Positions 39,405 to 49,798 of a stretch of 64,000 nt of DNA are shown here, in pieces. Made by a program: the position numbers and the translations under genes. The notes below the pieces were generated by a model, which was not told the origin of the DNA, ran no database searches, and saw nothing but the letters and a program-made list of their open reading frames with translations. Origin of the DNA: JBQSUQ01 sp052384575 (GTDB lineage: Bacteria; Pseudomonadota; Gammaproteobacteria; Enterobacterales; Pasteurellaceae); the NCBI GenBank assembly GCA_052384575.1, contig JBQSUQ010000016.1, one strand, 5' to 3'. Every line of letters starts with the position of its first letter. The stretch's first letter is position 1.

Positions 39405-40019
39405 TTACAAAGCGGAGCAGTGAATTATGCCATTTTGTTGCTCGTCTAATTTGAGTTCCCAAATCATCGTATTTGTCATAGGCAAATGCAACTGAAATTG
39501 GCGAAATGCGCGCATATCTTCAGCAGTCTTCGTATTGAAACCTAATAATTTCCACACTAATAATGCAATCCAAATACCATGGGTAAAACAACAAGTTTGA
39601 TCGGGAAAATTCTTGGTTTGTTGCAAAAATAAATCAACACGCTGACTAAATTCAGCAAAACTATCTGTTTTTTCACCGCACTTATAATAGGGATCGGATT
39701 TCTCCCAATATGCCAAACTGATTGGCTTGCGTTGTTCTGCATTTAAGCCATCAATCTCTTCAAAAGCTAAATAAGAAAATTCATTCAGAATAGGTAAAAC
39801 TTGGCTTGTCAGTTGTTGCTGTTGTAAATAATATTGTGCGGTCTGCTGAGTGCGTAGAAATGCCGACGTAAACACCAAATTGGCAGGAGGTAAACGTTGT
39901 GCTAATTGCACTGCTTGTTGCTGACCTCGCTCACTTAATGGAATATCACAATCCTGCATACTTTTCCCGCCCGCATTGGCTAGACTTTCCGCATGGCGAA
40001 TCAAATAAATTGTTTTCAT
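39405..40019 (-). CDS. Histidine phosphatase family protein
   Basis: A 204-residue histidine phosphatase (phosphoglycerate mutase-like fold). The phospho-histidine motif is IYLIRHAESLAN (4-15); a second conserved His lies in CCFTHGIWIALLVW (about 142-155). Such enzymes have diverse phosphate ester substrates; this one has no neighbour that points to a substrate. USS-derived CGCACTT lies inside the coding region. Divergent from dnaB. Confidence 0.85.
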   Translation of the reverse strand: MKTIYLIRHAESLANAGGKSMQDCDIPLSERGQQQAVQLAQRLPPANLVFTSAFLRTQQTAQYYLQQQQLTSQVLPILNEFSYLAFEEIDGLNAEQRKPISLAYWEKSDPYYKCGEKTDSFAEFSQRVDLFLQQTKNFPDQTCCFTHGIWIALLVWKLLGFNTKTAEDMRAFRQFQLHLPMTNTMIWELKLDEQQNGIIHCSAL

Positions 40020-40209
40020 TGTATTCCTCTAATGTAAATAAAAAGGATTATAACGAAATTTAATAGGAATAATCATTTTAAATACAATCTATTTCCATCA
40101 TCTGTAAAACTGTCGGATTTTTCACCGCGCTTTTTCATTATAATTCGCTTAAATCGAAGGGCGATTTGGTATATGATAATCAGAATTTTAATTGCATTAA
40201 GGTATAAAC

Positions 40210-41607
40210 ATGGCAAAGCAACCATCTCATAAAGATAAACAGTTTGAACAACTCAATATGGCTCCTCATTCTTTAGAAGCGGAGCAAGCGTTATTGGGTG
40301 CTGTCATGTTAAATAATTCTTATTGGGAAGATGTGATTGAACGTGTTGTTGCCGCTGATTTTTATGCGATAGCGCATCGTTTGATCTTCCAAGAAATGGA
40401 TTTGTTGATGCAACAAAATTCGCCAATTGATATTTTGACTTTAGAGCAAGCTTTAAAAAGCAAAGCAATTTTAGATGATGTTGGTGGTTTTGCTTATTTA
40501 GCTGAATTATCCAAAAATACGCCAAGTGCAGCGAACGTGAATGCTTATGCTGAGATTGTGCGTGAAAAAGCCATTTTGCGTGAATTGATCGAAGTGGGAA
40601 ATCATATTGCGGAATTAGGCTATCAACCGAAAGGGCAAGATATTAAACAGCTTTTAGATCAAGCAGAACAGAAAGTGTTTAAAATCGCTGAAAGTCGTAC
40701 CTCTAAAAATGACGGACCTGAAAAAATTACCTCAATTTTGAGTAGAACAATAGATAAAATCGAATTGTTAAGTCAAGCAGAGAATAAATCGGTAACAGGA
40801 TTGAGTACAGGATTTACCGATTTGGATGCGAAAACATCAGGATTGCAACCTGCGGATTTAATTATTGTTGCTGCGCGCCCTTCTATGGGAAAAACCACCT
40901 TCGCCATGAATTTGTGTGAAAATGCCGCTATGTTAGCGGAGAAACCAGTGTTGATCTTCAGTTTAGAAATGCCAGCAGAGCAAATTATGATGCGTACATT
41001 GGCTTCTTTGACTCGTATTGAATTGAACAAAATTCGTGAAGCAAGGGGCTTGGGCGACAATGACTGGGCTAAAATTGGTAGTGTCATGGGCATGATGCGT
41101 GATAAGCCGAATATGTATATTGATGATTCGTCGGGATTAACACCAACAGAATTGCGTTCAAGAGCTCGCCGTATTCATCGTGAGCATAAAGGTCTAAGCT
41201 TAATTATGGTGGATTACTTGCAGTTAATGCGAGCGCCTGGATTTGAAAACCGTAACTTAGAAATTGCCGAAATATCTCGTTCATTGAAAGCTCTAGCGAA
41301 AGAATTGTCAGTGCCAGTGATTGCGCTTTCTCAGTTAAACCGATCCTTAGAGAATCGTCCGAATAAACGACCAGTGAACTCCGATTTGCGTGAGTCGGGA
41401 TCCATTGAGCAAGATGCGGATCTGATTATGTTTATTTATCGAGATGAGGTGTATAACGAAACCACAGATGAGAATCGCAACCGAGCGGAAATCATTATTG
41501 GTAAACATCGTAATGGTCCGATTGGACGTGTGCCATTGATTTTCCAAGGGCAATTTGCTCGTTTTGATAACGCAGCGAAAGATTATCAACTATCTGACGA
41601 GTATTAA
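40210..41607 (+). CDS. dnaB: Replicative DNA helicase DnaB
   Basis: A 465-residue hexameric helicase that unwinds DNA at the fork. The N-terminal primase-interacting domain (to about 175) is followed by the RecA-like domain with Walker A AARPSMGKTTFA (about 222-233), LIMVDYLQLM (about 331-340) and the arginine-rich EQDADLIMFIYRDE. E. coli DnaB has 471 residues. No intein is present. PhzF follows after 29 bp and alr after another 20 bp, as in the E. coli dnaB-alr pair. Confidence 0.97.
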   Translation: MAKQPSHKDKQFEQLNMAPHSLEAEQALLGAVMLNNSYWEDVIERVVAADFYAIAHRLIFQEMDLLMQQNSPIDILTLEQALKSKAILDDVGGFAYLAELSKNTPSAANVNAYAEIVREKAILRELIEVGNHIAELGYQPKGQDIKQLLDQAEQKVFKIAESRTSKNDGPEKITSILSRTIDKIELLSQAENKSVTGLSTGFTDLDAKTSGLQPADLIIVAARPSMGKTTFAMNLCENAAMLAEKPVLIFSLEMPAEQIMMRTLASLTRIELNKIREARGLGDNDWAKIGSVMGMMRDKPNMYIDDSSGLTPTELRSRARRIHREHKGLSLIMVDYLQLMRAPGFENRNLEIAEISRSLKALAKELSVPVIALSQLNRSLENRPNKRPVNSDLRESGSIEQDADLIMFIYRDEVYNETTDENRNRAEIIIGKHRNGPIGRVPLIFQGQFARFDNAAKDYQLSDEY

Positions 41608-41636
41608 TTTTCAGCATAATAAAAAGAGCAATTGAT

Positions 41637-42482
41637 ATGCGAAAGTATTTGTTCAAATTAGTGAATGTATTTGCTGAAAGTCATTTTACAGGCAATCCAT
41701 TGGCTGTTTTTCCACAAGCTGATGGATTAACAGATCAGGAAATGCAGCAAATTGCAAAACAATTTAACCTCAGCGAAACTGTTTTTGCTTTTTCTGCGCA
41801 AAGTGCGGTGGCAAATTTAAGAATTTTTACTCCTGAATATGAATTGCCATTGGCAGGTCATCCAACATTAGGTTGTGCTTATGTATTGCAAAAACTGCAT
41901 GATTTATCACCGCACTTTATCCTAAACACGCAAGTGAAACCTGTACAGATACAAATCGAAAATGACCGAGTTGAGATGATGCTCTCAGACTATGAAATTC
42001 GTCCTAGCCAAGCCAATCAACAACAATTAGCTAAAGCGGTAGGTTTAACTCAAGAAATGATTATGCCGACGGCTTATTGGGTCAATTCAGGATCACCACA
42101 ATTGTTATTACAACTTAATCATCGCACATCGATAGATGACATTAACATTGATTCCGATAAATTAGCCGAGATTTGCCAGCAAGAGAATGAACATATTGGC
42201 ATTTATCTTTGGTATGAAGATAAAAAGTGCGGTCAAATTTTTAGCCGTTTTTTCTATGCTGAAAAAGGCGTGATTTTGGAAGATAGTGGCACTGGATCAG
42301 CAGCGGCAAATTTGGGTGCCTATTTCCTTTCTCAACAACAATTCCCCGCAAATTACATCATTCATCAAGGCGATAAAATGGGGCGTCCTAATCGGATTTC
42401 ATTGCGACTAGATGAACAGCAACACATTTATATTGGTGGAAGAATAATTGAAATCGGCGAAGGTTATTTGAACCTGCCGTAA
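41637..42482 (+). CDS. PhzF-family isomerase
   Basis: A 281-residue PhzF/YddE-like protein of the diaminopimelate epimerase fold. It shows the family start (FKLVNVFAESHFTGNPLAVF), catalytic Glu in LSETVFAF (about 43-50) and the second-half signature LEDSGTGSAAANLGAYFL (about 217-234). Substrate is unknown; most bacterial PhzF relatives are not phenazine enzymes. It sits between dnaB and alr in the same direction. Uptake sequences in both orientations lie within the gene. Confidence 0.87.
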   Translation: MRKYLFKLVNVFAESHFTGNPLAVFPQADGLTDQEMQQIAKQFNLSETVFAFSAQSAVANLRIFTPEYELPLAGHPTLGCAYVLQKLHDLSPHFILNTQVKPVQIQIENDRVEMMLSDYEIRPSQANQQQLAKAVGLTQEMIMPTAYWVNSGSPQLLLQLNHRTSIDDINIDSDKLAEICQQENEHIGIYLWYEDKKCGQIFSRFFYAEKGVILEDSGTGSAAANLGAYFLSQQQFPANYIIHQGDKMGRPNRISLRLDEQQHIYIGGRIIEIGEGYLNLP

Positions 42483-42502
42483 ATAACGATGAGTAAAATA
42501 AA

Positions 42503-43579
42503 ATGAAACCAGCAACAGTAAAAATTAGTTCAGCAGCTTTAAAACATAATATTCAAAAAATTAAACAACGTGCGCCTAAAAGTAAAGTGATTGCAGTTGT
42601 CAAAGCCAACGCTTATGGACATGGTGTTGAATTTGTCGCGAATACCGTCGAGTCCATGGTGGATTGTTTTGGCGTGGCGCGTTTGGAAGAAGCATTGAGT
42701 TTGCGTTCACATGGCATTATTAAACCTATTTTGTTATTAGAAGGCTTTTTTTCTGTGACAGATTTGCCTGTGATTGCGGTCAATAATATTCAAACCGTTG
42801 TTCATAACCATGAGCAGTTGGAAGCGCTCAAACAAGCGGACTTGCCTTATCCGATACGTGTTTGGTTAAAAATTGATACAGGTATGCACCGCCTTGGCGT
42901 GAACTTGGACGAAGTGGATTATTTTTATCAAGAATTGATGAAATGTCCGAATGTTCAAAATGAAATTGGCTTTGTTAGCCATTTCAGTCGTGCGGATGAA
43001 ATTTTATCCGATTACACTGTAATTCAATTAGAACGTTTCTTACAGGTTACTGAAGGAAAAGTCGGGGAGAGAACTATTGCAGCTTCCGGTGGGATTTTGT
43101 TCTGGCCTGATTCGCATTTAGATTGGGTTCGTTCTGGCATTATCATGTATGGCGTATCGCCAACAGACACACCAAGTGAAATTTACGGTTTTAAACCAGT
43201 GATGACATTAACTTCATCGCTTATTGCGGTACGAACACATAAAGCAGGGGAACCTGTGGGCTATGGCGGCACTTGGGTTAGCGATAAGGACACAAAAATT
43301 GGTGTGGTAGCAATCGGTTATGGTGATGGTTATCCAAGAGGGATTCCAACAGGCACGCCTGTTTTTGTGAATGGGCGTAGAGTACCAATTGTTGGACGGG
43401 TTTCAATGGATATGGTAACGGTTGACCTCGGCTTAGATTGTAAAGATAAAGTGGGTGATGAAGTGATCCTATGGGGTAAAGAATTGCCGTTAGAAGAAAT
43501 AGCGCAAATTACGGGAATGTCGAGCTATGAGCTGATGACAAAACTCACGCCGCGTGTTTTGACAGAATATGTGGATTAA
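42503..43579 (+). CDS. alr: Alanine racemase
   Basis: A 358-residue PLP enzyme that makes D-alanine for peptidoglycan. PLP-binding Lys34 lies in VIAVVKANAYGHG (29-41) and the catalytic Tyr is in PVGYGGTWVSDK (about residue 254). The beta domain at the C-terminus is complete. E. coli Alr is 359 residues. It lies 20 bp after the PhzF gene and probably shares its transcript with dnaB. Confidence 0.96.
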   Translation: MKPATVKISSAALKHNIQKIKQRAPKSKVIAVVKANAYGHGVEFVANTVESMVDCFGVARLEEALSLRSHGIIKPILLLEGFFSVTDLPVIAVNNIQTVVHNHEQLEALKQADLPYPIRVWLKIDTGMHRLGVNLDEVDYFYQELMKCPNVQNEIGFVSHFSRADEILSDYTVIQLERFLQVTEGKVGERTIAASGGILFWPDSHLDWVRSGIIMYGVSPTDTPSEIYGFKPVMTLTSSLIAVRTHKAGEPVGYGGTWVSDKDTKIGVVAIGYGDGYPRGIPTGTPVFVNGRRVPIVGRVSMDMVTVDLGLDCKDKVGDEVILWGKELPLEEIAQITGMSSYELMTKLTPRVLTEYVD

Positions 43580-43696
43580 TGAACTAGATCAAATTAGTGA
43601 GAGATTTTAAAAAATATTTCACTTTTTCACCGCACTTTTTGGTATGATTTGATTAATTTATAGGCTAGTTGTACTCATTTAAAGAAGGAAAACATT

Positions 43697-45346
43697 ATGC
43701 AAAATATTAACCCATCTCAAACTTCCGCTTGGAAAGCATTGGAGCAACATTGTGAGCAGTTTGGTAAAACGACCATTCAAGCTTTATTTGAGCAAGAGCC
43801 AAATCGTTTTAGCCAATATTCATTAACCTTCAATAATGAAATTTTGGTGGATTATTCAAAAAATAATATTAACCAACAAACCTTAACTTTATTGCGTCAA
43901 TTAGCTCAAGAATGTGCATTGGATCAAGCAATTGAAGCAATGTTTACCGGTGAAAAAATTAACCGTACAGAAAACCGCGCTGTATTACATACCGCATTAC
44001 GTAACCGTAGCAACAAACCTGTTTTTGTTGATGGCAAAGACGTCATGCCTGATGTGAATGAAGTGTTAGCGAAAATGAAATCTTTTACCAACCGCGTGAT
44101 TTCGGGAGAGTGGAGAGGTTATACAGGCAAAGCGATTACTGATGTGATTAATATTGGTATTGGTGGTTCTGATTTAGGACCTTACATGGTAACAGAAGCG
44201 CTACGCCCATATAAAAATCATTTAACCATGCATTTTGTGTCTAACGTAGATGGCACGCATATTGCTGAAGTGCTCAAAAAAGTGGATCCAGAAACAACAC
44301 TTGTTTTAGTTGCTTCAAAAACCTTTACTACGCAAGAAACCATGACTAATGCACAATCAGCGCGTGATTGGTTCTTAGCAACTGCAAAAGATGAAAAACA
44401 CGTTGCCAAACATTTTGCCGCGCTTTCAACCAATGCAGCAGAAGTATCTAAATTTGGTATTGATACAGACAATATGTTTGGTTTCTGGGATTGGGTTGGT
44501 GGTCGTTACTCTTTATGGTCTGCCATTGGTTTATCTATTGCACTTTCAATTGGTTTTGAAAACTTTGAATTATTGCTTGAAGGTGCGCATGAAATGGATA
44601 AGCATTTCCGCTCAACACCATTTGAAAAAAACATTCCGGTGACATTAGCATTACTTGGTATTTGGAACTGCAATTTCTTAGGTGCTGAAACAGAAGCATT
44701 GTTACCTTATGACCAATATTTACATCGTTTTGCGGCATATTTCCAACAAGGTAATATGGAATCAAATGGTAAATATGTGGATCGTAATGGTAATGTCATT
44801 GATAACTATCAAACCGGTCCAATTATTTGGGGTGAGCCGGGCACTAATGGTCAACACGCGTTCTATCAATTAATTCACCAAGGTACAACTTTAATTCCTT
44901 GTGATTTTATTGCGCCAGCGCAAACACATAATCCATTATCAAATCATCATGAAAAATTGTTATCTAACTTCTTTGCACAAACAGAAGCATTAGCTTTTGG
45001 TAAAACCAAAGAAGAAGTTGAAGCGGAATTTGTGAAAGCAGGCAAATCATTAGATGAAGTGAAAGATGTAGTGCCATTTAAGATCTTTACCGGAAATAAA
45101 CCAACTAATTCCATTTTATTGCAAAAAATTACCCCATTTAGTTTAGGTGCATTGATTGCAATTTATGAACATAAGATCTTCGTTCAGGGTATTTTATTCA
45201 ACATTTACAGCTTTGACCAATGGGGTGTTGAATTAGGTAAACAATTAGCAAACCGAATCCTTCCTGAATTATCTGGAGATGAAGAAGTTTCAAGCCATGA
45301 CAGCTCAACTAACGGTTTAATTAACCAATTTAAAGCTTGGCGCTAA
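43697..45346 (+). CDS. pgi: Glucose-6-phosphate isomerase
   Basis: A 549-residue cytoplasmic enzyme interconverting glucose-6-phosphate and fructose-6-phosphate. Signature blocks are INIGIGGSDLGPYMVTEALR (in part; about 150-170), FWDWVGGRYSLWSAIGLS (about 262-279) and the C-terminal Lys-containing SFDQWGVELGKQLA. Length equals the E. coli enzyme (549). It has its own AAGGA ribosome binding site and ends at a shared terminator with gltA. Confidence 0.97.
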   Translation: MQNINPSQTSAWKALEQHCEQFGKTTIQALFEQEPNRFSQYSLTFNNEILVDYSKNNINQQTLTLLRQLAQECALDQAIEAMFTGEKINRTENRAVLHTALRNRSNKPVFVDGKDVMPDVNEVLAKMKSFTNRVISGEWRGYTGKAITDVINIGIGGSDLGPYMVTEALRPYKNHLTMHFVSNVDGTHIAEVLKKVDPETTLVLVASKTFTTQETMTNAQSARDWFLATAKDEKHVAKHFAALSTNAAEVSKFGIDTDNMFGFWDWVGGRYSLWSAIGLSIALSIGFENFELLLEGAHEMDKHFRSTPFEKNIPVTLALLGIWNCNFLGAETEALLPYDQYLHRFAAYFQQGNMESNGKYVDRNGNVIDNYQTGPIIWGEPGTNGQHAFYQLIHQGTTLIPCDFIAPAQTHNPLSNHHEKLLSNFFAQTEALAFGKTKEEVEAEFVKAGKSLDEVKDVVPFKIFTGNKPTNSILLQKITPFSLGALIAIYEHKIFVQGILFNIYSFDQWGVELGKQLANRILPELSGDEEVSSHDSSTNGLINQFKAWR

Positions 45347-45359
45347 AAACTTATGAAAA

Positions 45360-45387
45360 ATAAACCGCACTTTTGGGTGCGGTTTAT
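45360..45387. terminator. Bidirectional terminator between pgi and gltA
   Basis: ATAAACCGCAC/GTGCGGTTTAT stem (45360-45370 with 45377-45387, 6 nt loop), with T-rich sequence on both sides. It again uses uptake sequence cores and serves the convergent genes. Confidence 0.85.
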
Positions 45388-45407
45388 TTTTTCTCATGTT
45401 GCTCCAA

Positions 45408-46691
45408 TTATTTTTCAAGCTTTGTGAATGGTCGTTGTTCTTCCCCGATATAAATTTGACGAGGGCGAACAATTTTTAAGTTGCCAAATTTATACATTTC
45501 TTTCCAGTGGGCGATCCAGCCTACTGTTCTCGCTAAGGCAAAAATAACGGTAAACATTGAGACTGGAATACCAATGGCTTTCAGAATAATGCCAGAGTAG
45601 AAGTCCACGTTTGGATAAAGATTACGATCGATAAAATATTGATCGGTCAGTGCAATACGTTCAAGTTCCATTGCTACTTCAAGTAATGGAGTAGTAACAC
45701 CTAACTCTTTTAACACTTCGTGACAGGTTTCACGCATGACTTTTGCACGAGGATCGTAGTTTTTATATACGCGGTGACCAAATCCCATTAATCTGAACGG
45801 ATCGTTCTTATCTTTTGCTCGTGCAATAAATTCAGGAATACGATCGACAGTACCTATTTCTTCTAACATACGAATACAAGCTTCATTGGCACCACCATGA
45901 GCAGGTCCCCATAAGGAAGCAATACCTGCAGCAATACAAGCAAATGGATTTGCACCTGAAGAGGCTGCAGTACGCACCGTTGAGGTTGATGCATTTTGCT
46001 CATGATCTGCGTGTAAGATAAAAATGCGGTTAATGGCTTTTTCTAATACAGGATTGACTTCATAAGGTTCACAAGGGGTAGCGAACATCATATAAAGGAA
46101 GTTCCCCGCATAAGATAAACGATTTTGTGGGAACATAAATGGATGACCGATCGAATATTTGTAACACATTGCCGCTAAGGTTGGCATTTTCGCTAATAGA
46201 CGAATAGCTGTTAAATCACGATGCTCTTCATGGTTAATATCTAACGCATCATGATAGAATGCCGCAAGCGCACCACTTACCCCACACATTACGGCCATTG
46301 GGTGTGAATCTCGACGGAAACCATGGAAGAAACGAGAAATTTGTTCATGCACCAAGGTGTGATTGCGTACTTTCGCATTAAATTCTTCGCGTTCTTCTGC
46401 GGTTGGACGATTACCGTACAGTAACAAATAAGCCACTTCTAAATAGTCGCCATTCATTGCAAGATCATGAATGGGATAACCACGGTGTAATAAAATACCT
46501 TTTTCACCGTCAATATAGGTAATTTCAGATTGGCACATGGCGGTAGAAACCAAACCAGGATCATAAGTGAATAGTTGATTTCTACTGAGAGCTTGAACAT
46601 CAATGGCTTCATAGCCTAATGTGCCCTTATGTACTTCCAAATCAAATTCACGACCATCGCTCAGACTAAGTTTAGCTGTTAAATCAGACAT
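45408..46691 (-). CDS. gltA: Citrate synthase
   Basis: A 427-residue type II citrate synthase condensing oxaloacetate and acetyl-CoA. Catalytic residues are in HADHEQNASTSTVR (first His), GFGHRVYKNYDPRA (second His) and NVDFYSG (Asp). Length equals the E. coli enzyme. It is divergent from sucABCD over 269 bp, so both arms of this cycle segment can be co-regulated. Haemophilus influenzae Rd is known to lack this gene, so its presence suggests an oxidative cycle in this host. Confidence 0.95.
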   Translation of the reverse strand: MSDLTAKLSLSDGREFDLEVHKGTLGYEAIDVQALSRNQLFTYDPGLVSTAMCQSEITYIDGEKGILLHRGYPIHDLAMNGDYLEVAYLLLYGNRPTAEEREEFNAKVRNHTLVHEQISRFFHGFRRDSHPMAVMCGVSGALAAFYHDALDINHEEHRDLTAIRLLAKMPTLAAMCYKYSIGHPFMFPQNRLSYAGNFLYMMFATPCEPYEVNPVLEKAINRIFILHADHEQNASTSTVRTAASSGANPFACIAAGIASLWGPAHGGANEACIRMLEEIGTVDRIPEFIARAKDKNDPFRLMGFGHRVYKNYDPRAKVMRETCHEVLKELGVTTPLLEVAMELERIALTDQYFIDRNLYPNVDFYSGIILKAIGIPVSMFTVIFALARTVGWIAHWKEMYKFGNLKIVRPRQIYIGEEQRPFTKLEK

Positions 46692-46835
46692 AAGCTTTCC
46701 TTCTTTATTATGTTGTGTTTAAGTTTATTATTTTTATACGCCAAAATTGGACCTTTATAAATATAACGCTATTTTGTTGCTTTTGTCGCTATAATTTCTA
46801 AAAAAATAATGTAAAAAAATTGTTAAATCATGAAA

Positions 46836-46855
46836 ATTGTGAGATAGATCAAGTT
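46836..46855. promoter_or_regulatory. Candidate CRP site between gltA and sucA
   Basis: TTGTGAGATAGATCAAGT lies here: TGTGA, six bases, TCAAG, against the CRP consensus TGTGA-N6-TCACA. The left half is perfect. The 269 bp gap between gltA and sucA holds no gene and no other signal I can name. Confidence 0.55.
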
Positions 46856-46960
46856 TTTTAATCGCGATTGAATATAAAAGTGCGGTGTAAATTAGAGAGA
46901 ATTTTCAAAACAGAAATTCTATGTATAATAAGAAGTTCAAGGGTAATCAGGTAACAAACT

Positions 46961-49780
46961 ATGCAAAATACGTCACTTCAACAATGGTTAGCGCAGAGTG
47001 CATTGGCGGGCGGAAATCAATCCTATATTGAAGCGCTTTATGAAGATTATTTACAAGATCCAACTTCTGTTGAAGAAAGTTGGTGTCGTATTTTTGATTC
47101 TTGGCAAAAAGAGACCGCACTTTTAGCGCAATCTACATCACAAGAGCAAGCTCATTCACCTGTTAGAGATTATTTTCGTCGTTTAGCACGTGAGAAATCA
47201 CCCCATGGCGTGAAGGTTATCGATCCTAATGTCAGCAAACGTTTGGTCAAAGTGTTGCAATGGGTAAATGGGCACCGCAATCGAGGGCATTTACACGCGA
47301 ATTTGGATCCCCTATGTTTGCGTCCTCAAACGGAAGCGCCTACCCTGGATTATCGTTTTTATGGTTTTACCGATGATGATTTAGACGAAGTTTTTGATAT
47401 CGGTGGCTATGTTTTTGGTAAAGATAAAATTACCTTAAGAGAATTGGGGATTGCATTAAAGAAAACCTATTGCGATACCATCGGTTTAGAATTTATGCAC
47501 GTCAATGATCTTGAAGCGCGTACTTGGCTGCAAAAACGTTTAGAAAATTGGCGAAATGGACCGCACTTTACCTCTCAAGAACAACACAAATTATTACAAG
47601 AACTGACTGCCGCTGATGGCTTAGAACGTTATCTTGGCGCCAAATTCCCCGGAGCAAAACGCTTTTCATTAGAAGGCAGTGATGCCTTTATTCCGTTGAT
47701 GAAAGAAATGATTCGTCATGGACGTAAGCAAGGCATTACTGAAATAGTGATGGGTATGGCACACCGTGGTCGCCTTAATATGTTGGTTAATGTCTTGGGT
47801 AAACGTCCTGCGGAATTATTTGATGAATTTGCAGGAAAACATCATGGCAATGGTACGGGAGATGTGAAATATCATCAGGGATTTTCCTCTGATTTTATGA
47901 CGGAAGATGGATTAATTCATTTGGCTTTGGCATTTAACCCTTCCCATTTAGAAATTGTAAGTCCCGTTGTGCAAGGATCGGTGCGTGCACGTCAAAAGCG
48001 TATTAAGGATGCTGATTACACAAAAGTATTACCTATTTCTATACATGGCGATAGTGCTGTTATTGGACAAGGGGTTGTGCAAGAAACCTTAAATATGTCG
48101 GCGGCACGAGGTTATGAAGTCGGTGGTACTATTCGAGTGGTCATCAATAACCAAATTGGTTTTACGACCTCAAATCCAAAAGATACGCGTTCGACAGAAT
48201 ATTGTACGGATATCGCTAAAATGATTGAGGCGCCAGTCATTCATGTAAATGGTGATGATCCTGAAGCAGTGGCTTATGCTGCTCGTATGGCGGTGGAATT
48301 TCGTACCTTATTTAAACGCGATATTTTTATTGATCTCGTGTCATATCGTCGTCATGGGCATAATGAGGCAGATGAACCTTCTGCAACCCAGCCCATTATG
48401 TACGAAAAAATTAAAAAGCACCCAACACCTCGACAAGTGTATGCGGATCGGCTGATTAAAGAAGGGGTGATTAGCGTTGAACAAGCTATTGAATTAGTTA
48501 ATGATTATCGTGATGCTTTAGATCGTGGTGATTGTGTGGTGTCTGAATGGCGTGAGATGGATACCGAAACAATGGATTGGTCAAAATTCTTAACACAAGA
48601 ATGGAGTAGCGAATTTGATAGCCATTTTGATGCAAAACGTTTTGAAGATTTAGCCTTAAGAATTGCCTCATATCCCGAAACACATCCTGTAAATGCTCGT
48701 GTTGAAAAAATCTATACTGATCGCGTTGCTATGGCAAAAGGCGAAAAATTATTAGATTGGGGCATGGCGGAAACCATGGCATATGCCACTTTATTAGATG
48801 AAGGGCATCACATTCGTTTATCAGGTGAAGATGCTGGACGTGGAACCTTCTTCCATCGTCATGCTGTCTTACATAGCTTAAAAGATGGCACGACATATAT
48901 TCCGCTCAGACATTTACACAATGGACAAGGGCGTTTTGAAGTATGGGATTCGGTACTTTCTGAAGAAGCTGTATTGGCATTTGAATATGGTTATGCCACC
49001 GCTGCACCAAGAACATTAACCATTTGGGAAGCTCAATTTGGTGATTTTGCCAACGGTGCACAAGTGGTTATCGATCAGTTTATCAGTTCGGGAGAACAAA
49101 AATGGGGCAGAATGTGTGGCTTGGTGTTATTGTTACCTCATGGCTATGAAGGGCAAGGACCAGAACATTCTTCGGCACGTTTAGAGCGTTATTTACAACT
49201 TTGTGCACAGCAGAATATGCAAGTGTGTGTGCCTTCAACGCCCGCTCAAATTTATCATTTATTGCGCCGTCAAATGTTGCGTAAAGTGCGCCGACCGTTA
49301 ATTGTGATTTCGCCAAAATCCTTATTGCGTCATCCATTAGCCGTATCGTCATTGCAAGAGCTAACACATGGACATTTCCAAAATGTGATTGATGAAATTG
49401 AGCCACTTGATCCAACCTTAGTAAAACGTGTTATTCTCTGTTCTGGAAAAGTTTATTATGATTTATTAGAACAGCGACGCAATAATGGGCAAACGGATGT
49501 GGCAATCATTCGCTTGGAGCAACTTTATCCTTATCCACTAGACGAAGTGCGGTCTATTTTAGCGAAGTTTTCTCATGTGAAAGACTATGTTTGGTGCCAA
49601 GAAGAGCCGCTCAACCAAGGCGCTTGGTATTGTCGTCAGCATCGTTTCTTACAAAGTATTCCAGAAGACGCTAAATTACGCTATGTTGGCAGACCGGCCT
49701 CGGCATCGCCTGCTGTTGGTTATATGTCGTTGCACCAAAAACAACAACAAACCTTAATTGATGAAGCACTAACGTTATAA
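46961..49780 (+). CDS. sucA: 2-oxoglutarate dehydrogenase E1 component
   Basis: A 939-residue thiamine-diphosphate enzyme that decarboxylates 2-oxoglutarate in the TCA cycle. The N-terminal flexible segment (LQQWLAQSALAGGNQSYIEA), the thiamine-site GMAHRGRLNMLVNVLGK (about 265-281), VINNQIGFTT, and the acetyl-CoA-binding C-terminal domain are all present. E. coli SucA has 933 residues. sucB follows 18 bp later. The E3 subunit (lpd) is not in this window. Confidence 0.97.
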   Translation: MQNTSLQQWLAQSALAGGNQSYIEALYEDYLQDPTSVEESWCRIFDSWQKETALLAQSTSQEQAHSPVRDYFRRLAREKSPHGVKVIDPNVSKRLVKVLQWVNGHRNRGHLHANLDPLCLRPQTEAPTLDYRFYGFTDDDLDEVFDIGGYVFGKDKITLRELGIALKKTYCDTIGLEFMHVNDLEARTWLQKRLENWRNGPHFTSQEQHKLLQELTAADGLERYLGAKFPGAKRFSLEGSDAFIPLMKEMIRHGRKQGITEIVMGMAHRGRLNMLVNVLGKRPAELFDEFAGKHHGNGTGDVKYHQGFSSDFMTEDGLIHLALAFNPSHLEIVSPVVQGSVRARQKRIKDADYTKVLPISIHGDSAVIGQGVVQETLNMSAARGYEVGGTIRVVINNQIGFTTSNPKDTRSTEYCTDIAKMIEAPVIHVNGDDPEAVAYAARMAVEFRTLFKRDIFIDLVSYRRHGHNEADEPSATQPIMYEKIKKHPTPRQVYADRLIKEGVISVEQAIELVNDYRDALDRGDCVVSEWREMDTETMDWSKFLTQEWSSEFDSHFDAKRFEDLALRIASYPETHPVNARVEKIYTDRVAMAKGEKLLDWGMAETMAYATLLDEGHHIRLSGEDAGRGTFFHRHAVLHSLKDGTTYIPLRHLHNGQGRFEVWDSVLSEEAVLAFEYGYATAAPRTLTIWEAQFGDFANGAQVVIDQFISSGEQKWGRMCGLVLLLPHGYEGQGPEHSSARLERYLQLCAQQNMQVCVPSTPAQIYHLLRRQMLRKVRRPLIVISPKSLLRHPLAVSSLQELTHGHFQNVIDEIEPLDPTLVKRVILCSGKVYYDLLEQRRNNGQTDVAIIRLEQLYPYPLDEVRSILAKFSHVKDYVWCQEEPLNQGAWYCRQHRFLQSIPEDAKLRYVGRPASASPAVGYMSLHQKQQQTLIDEALTL

Positions 49781-49798
49781 AAATAAAAGGAACACAAT

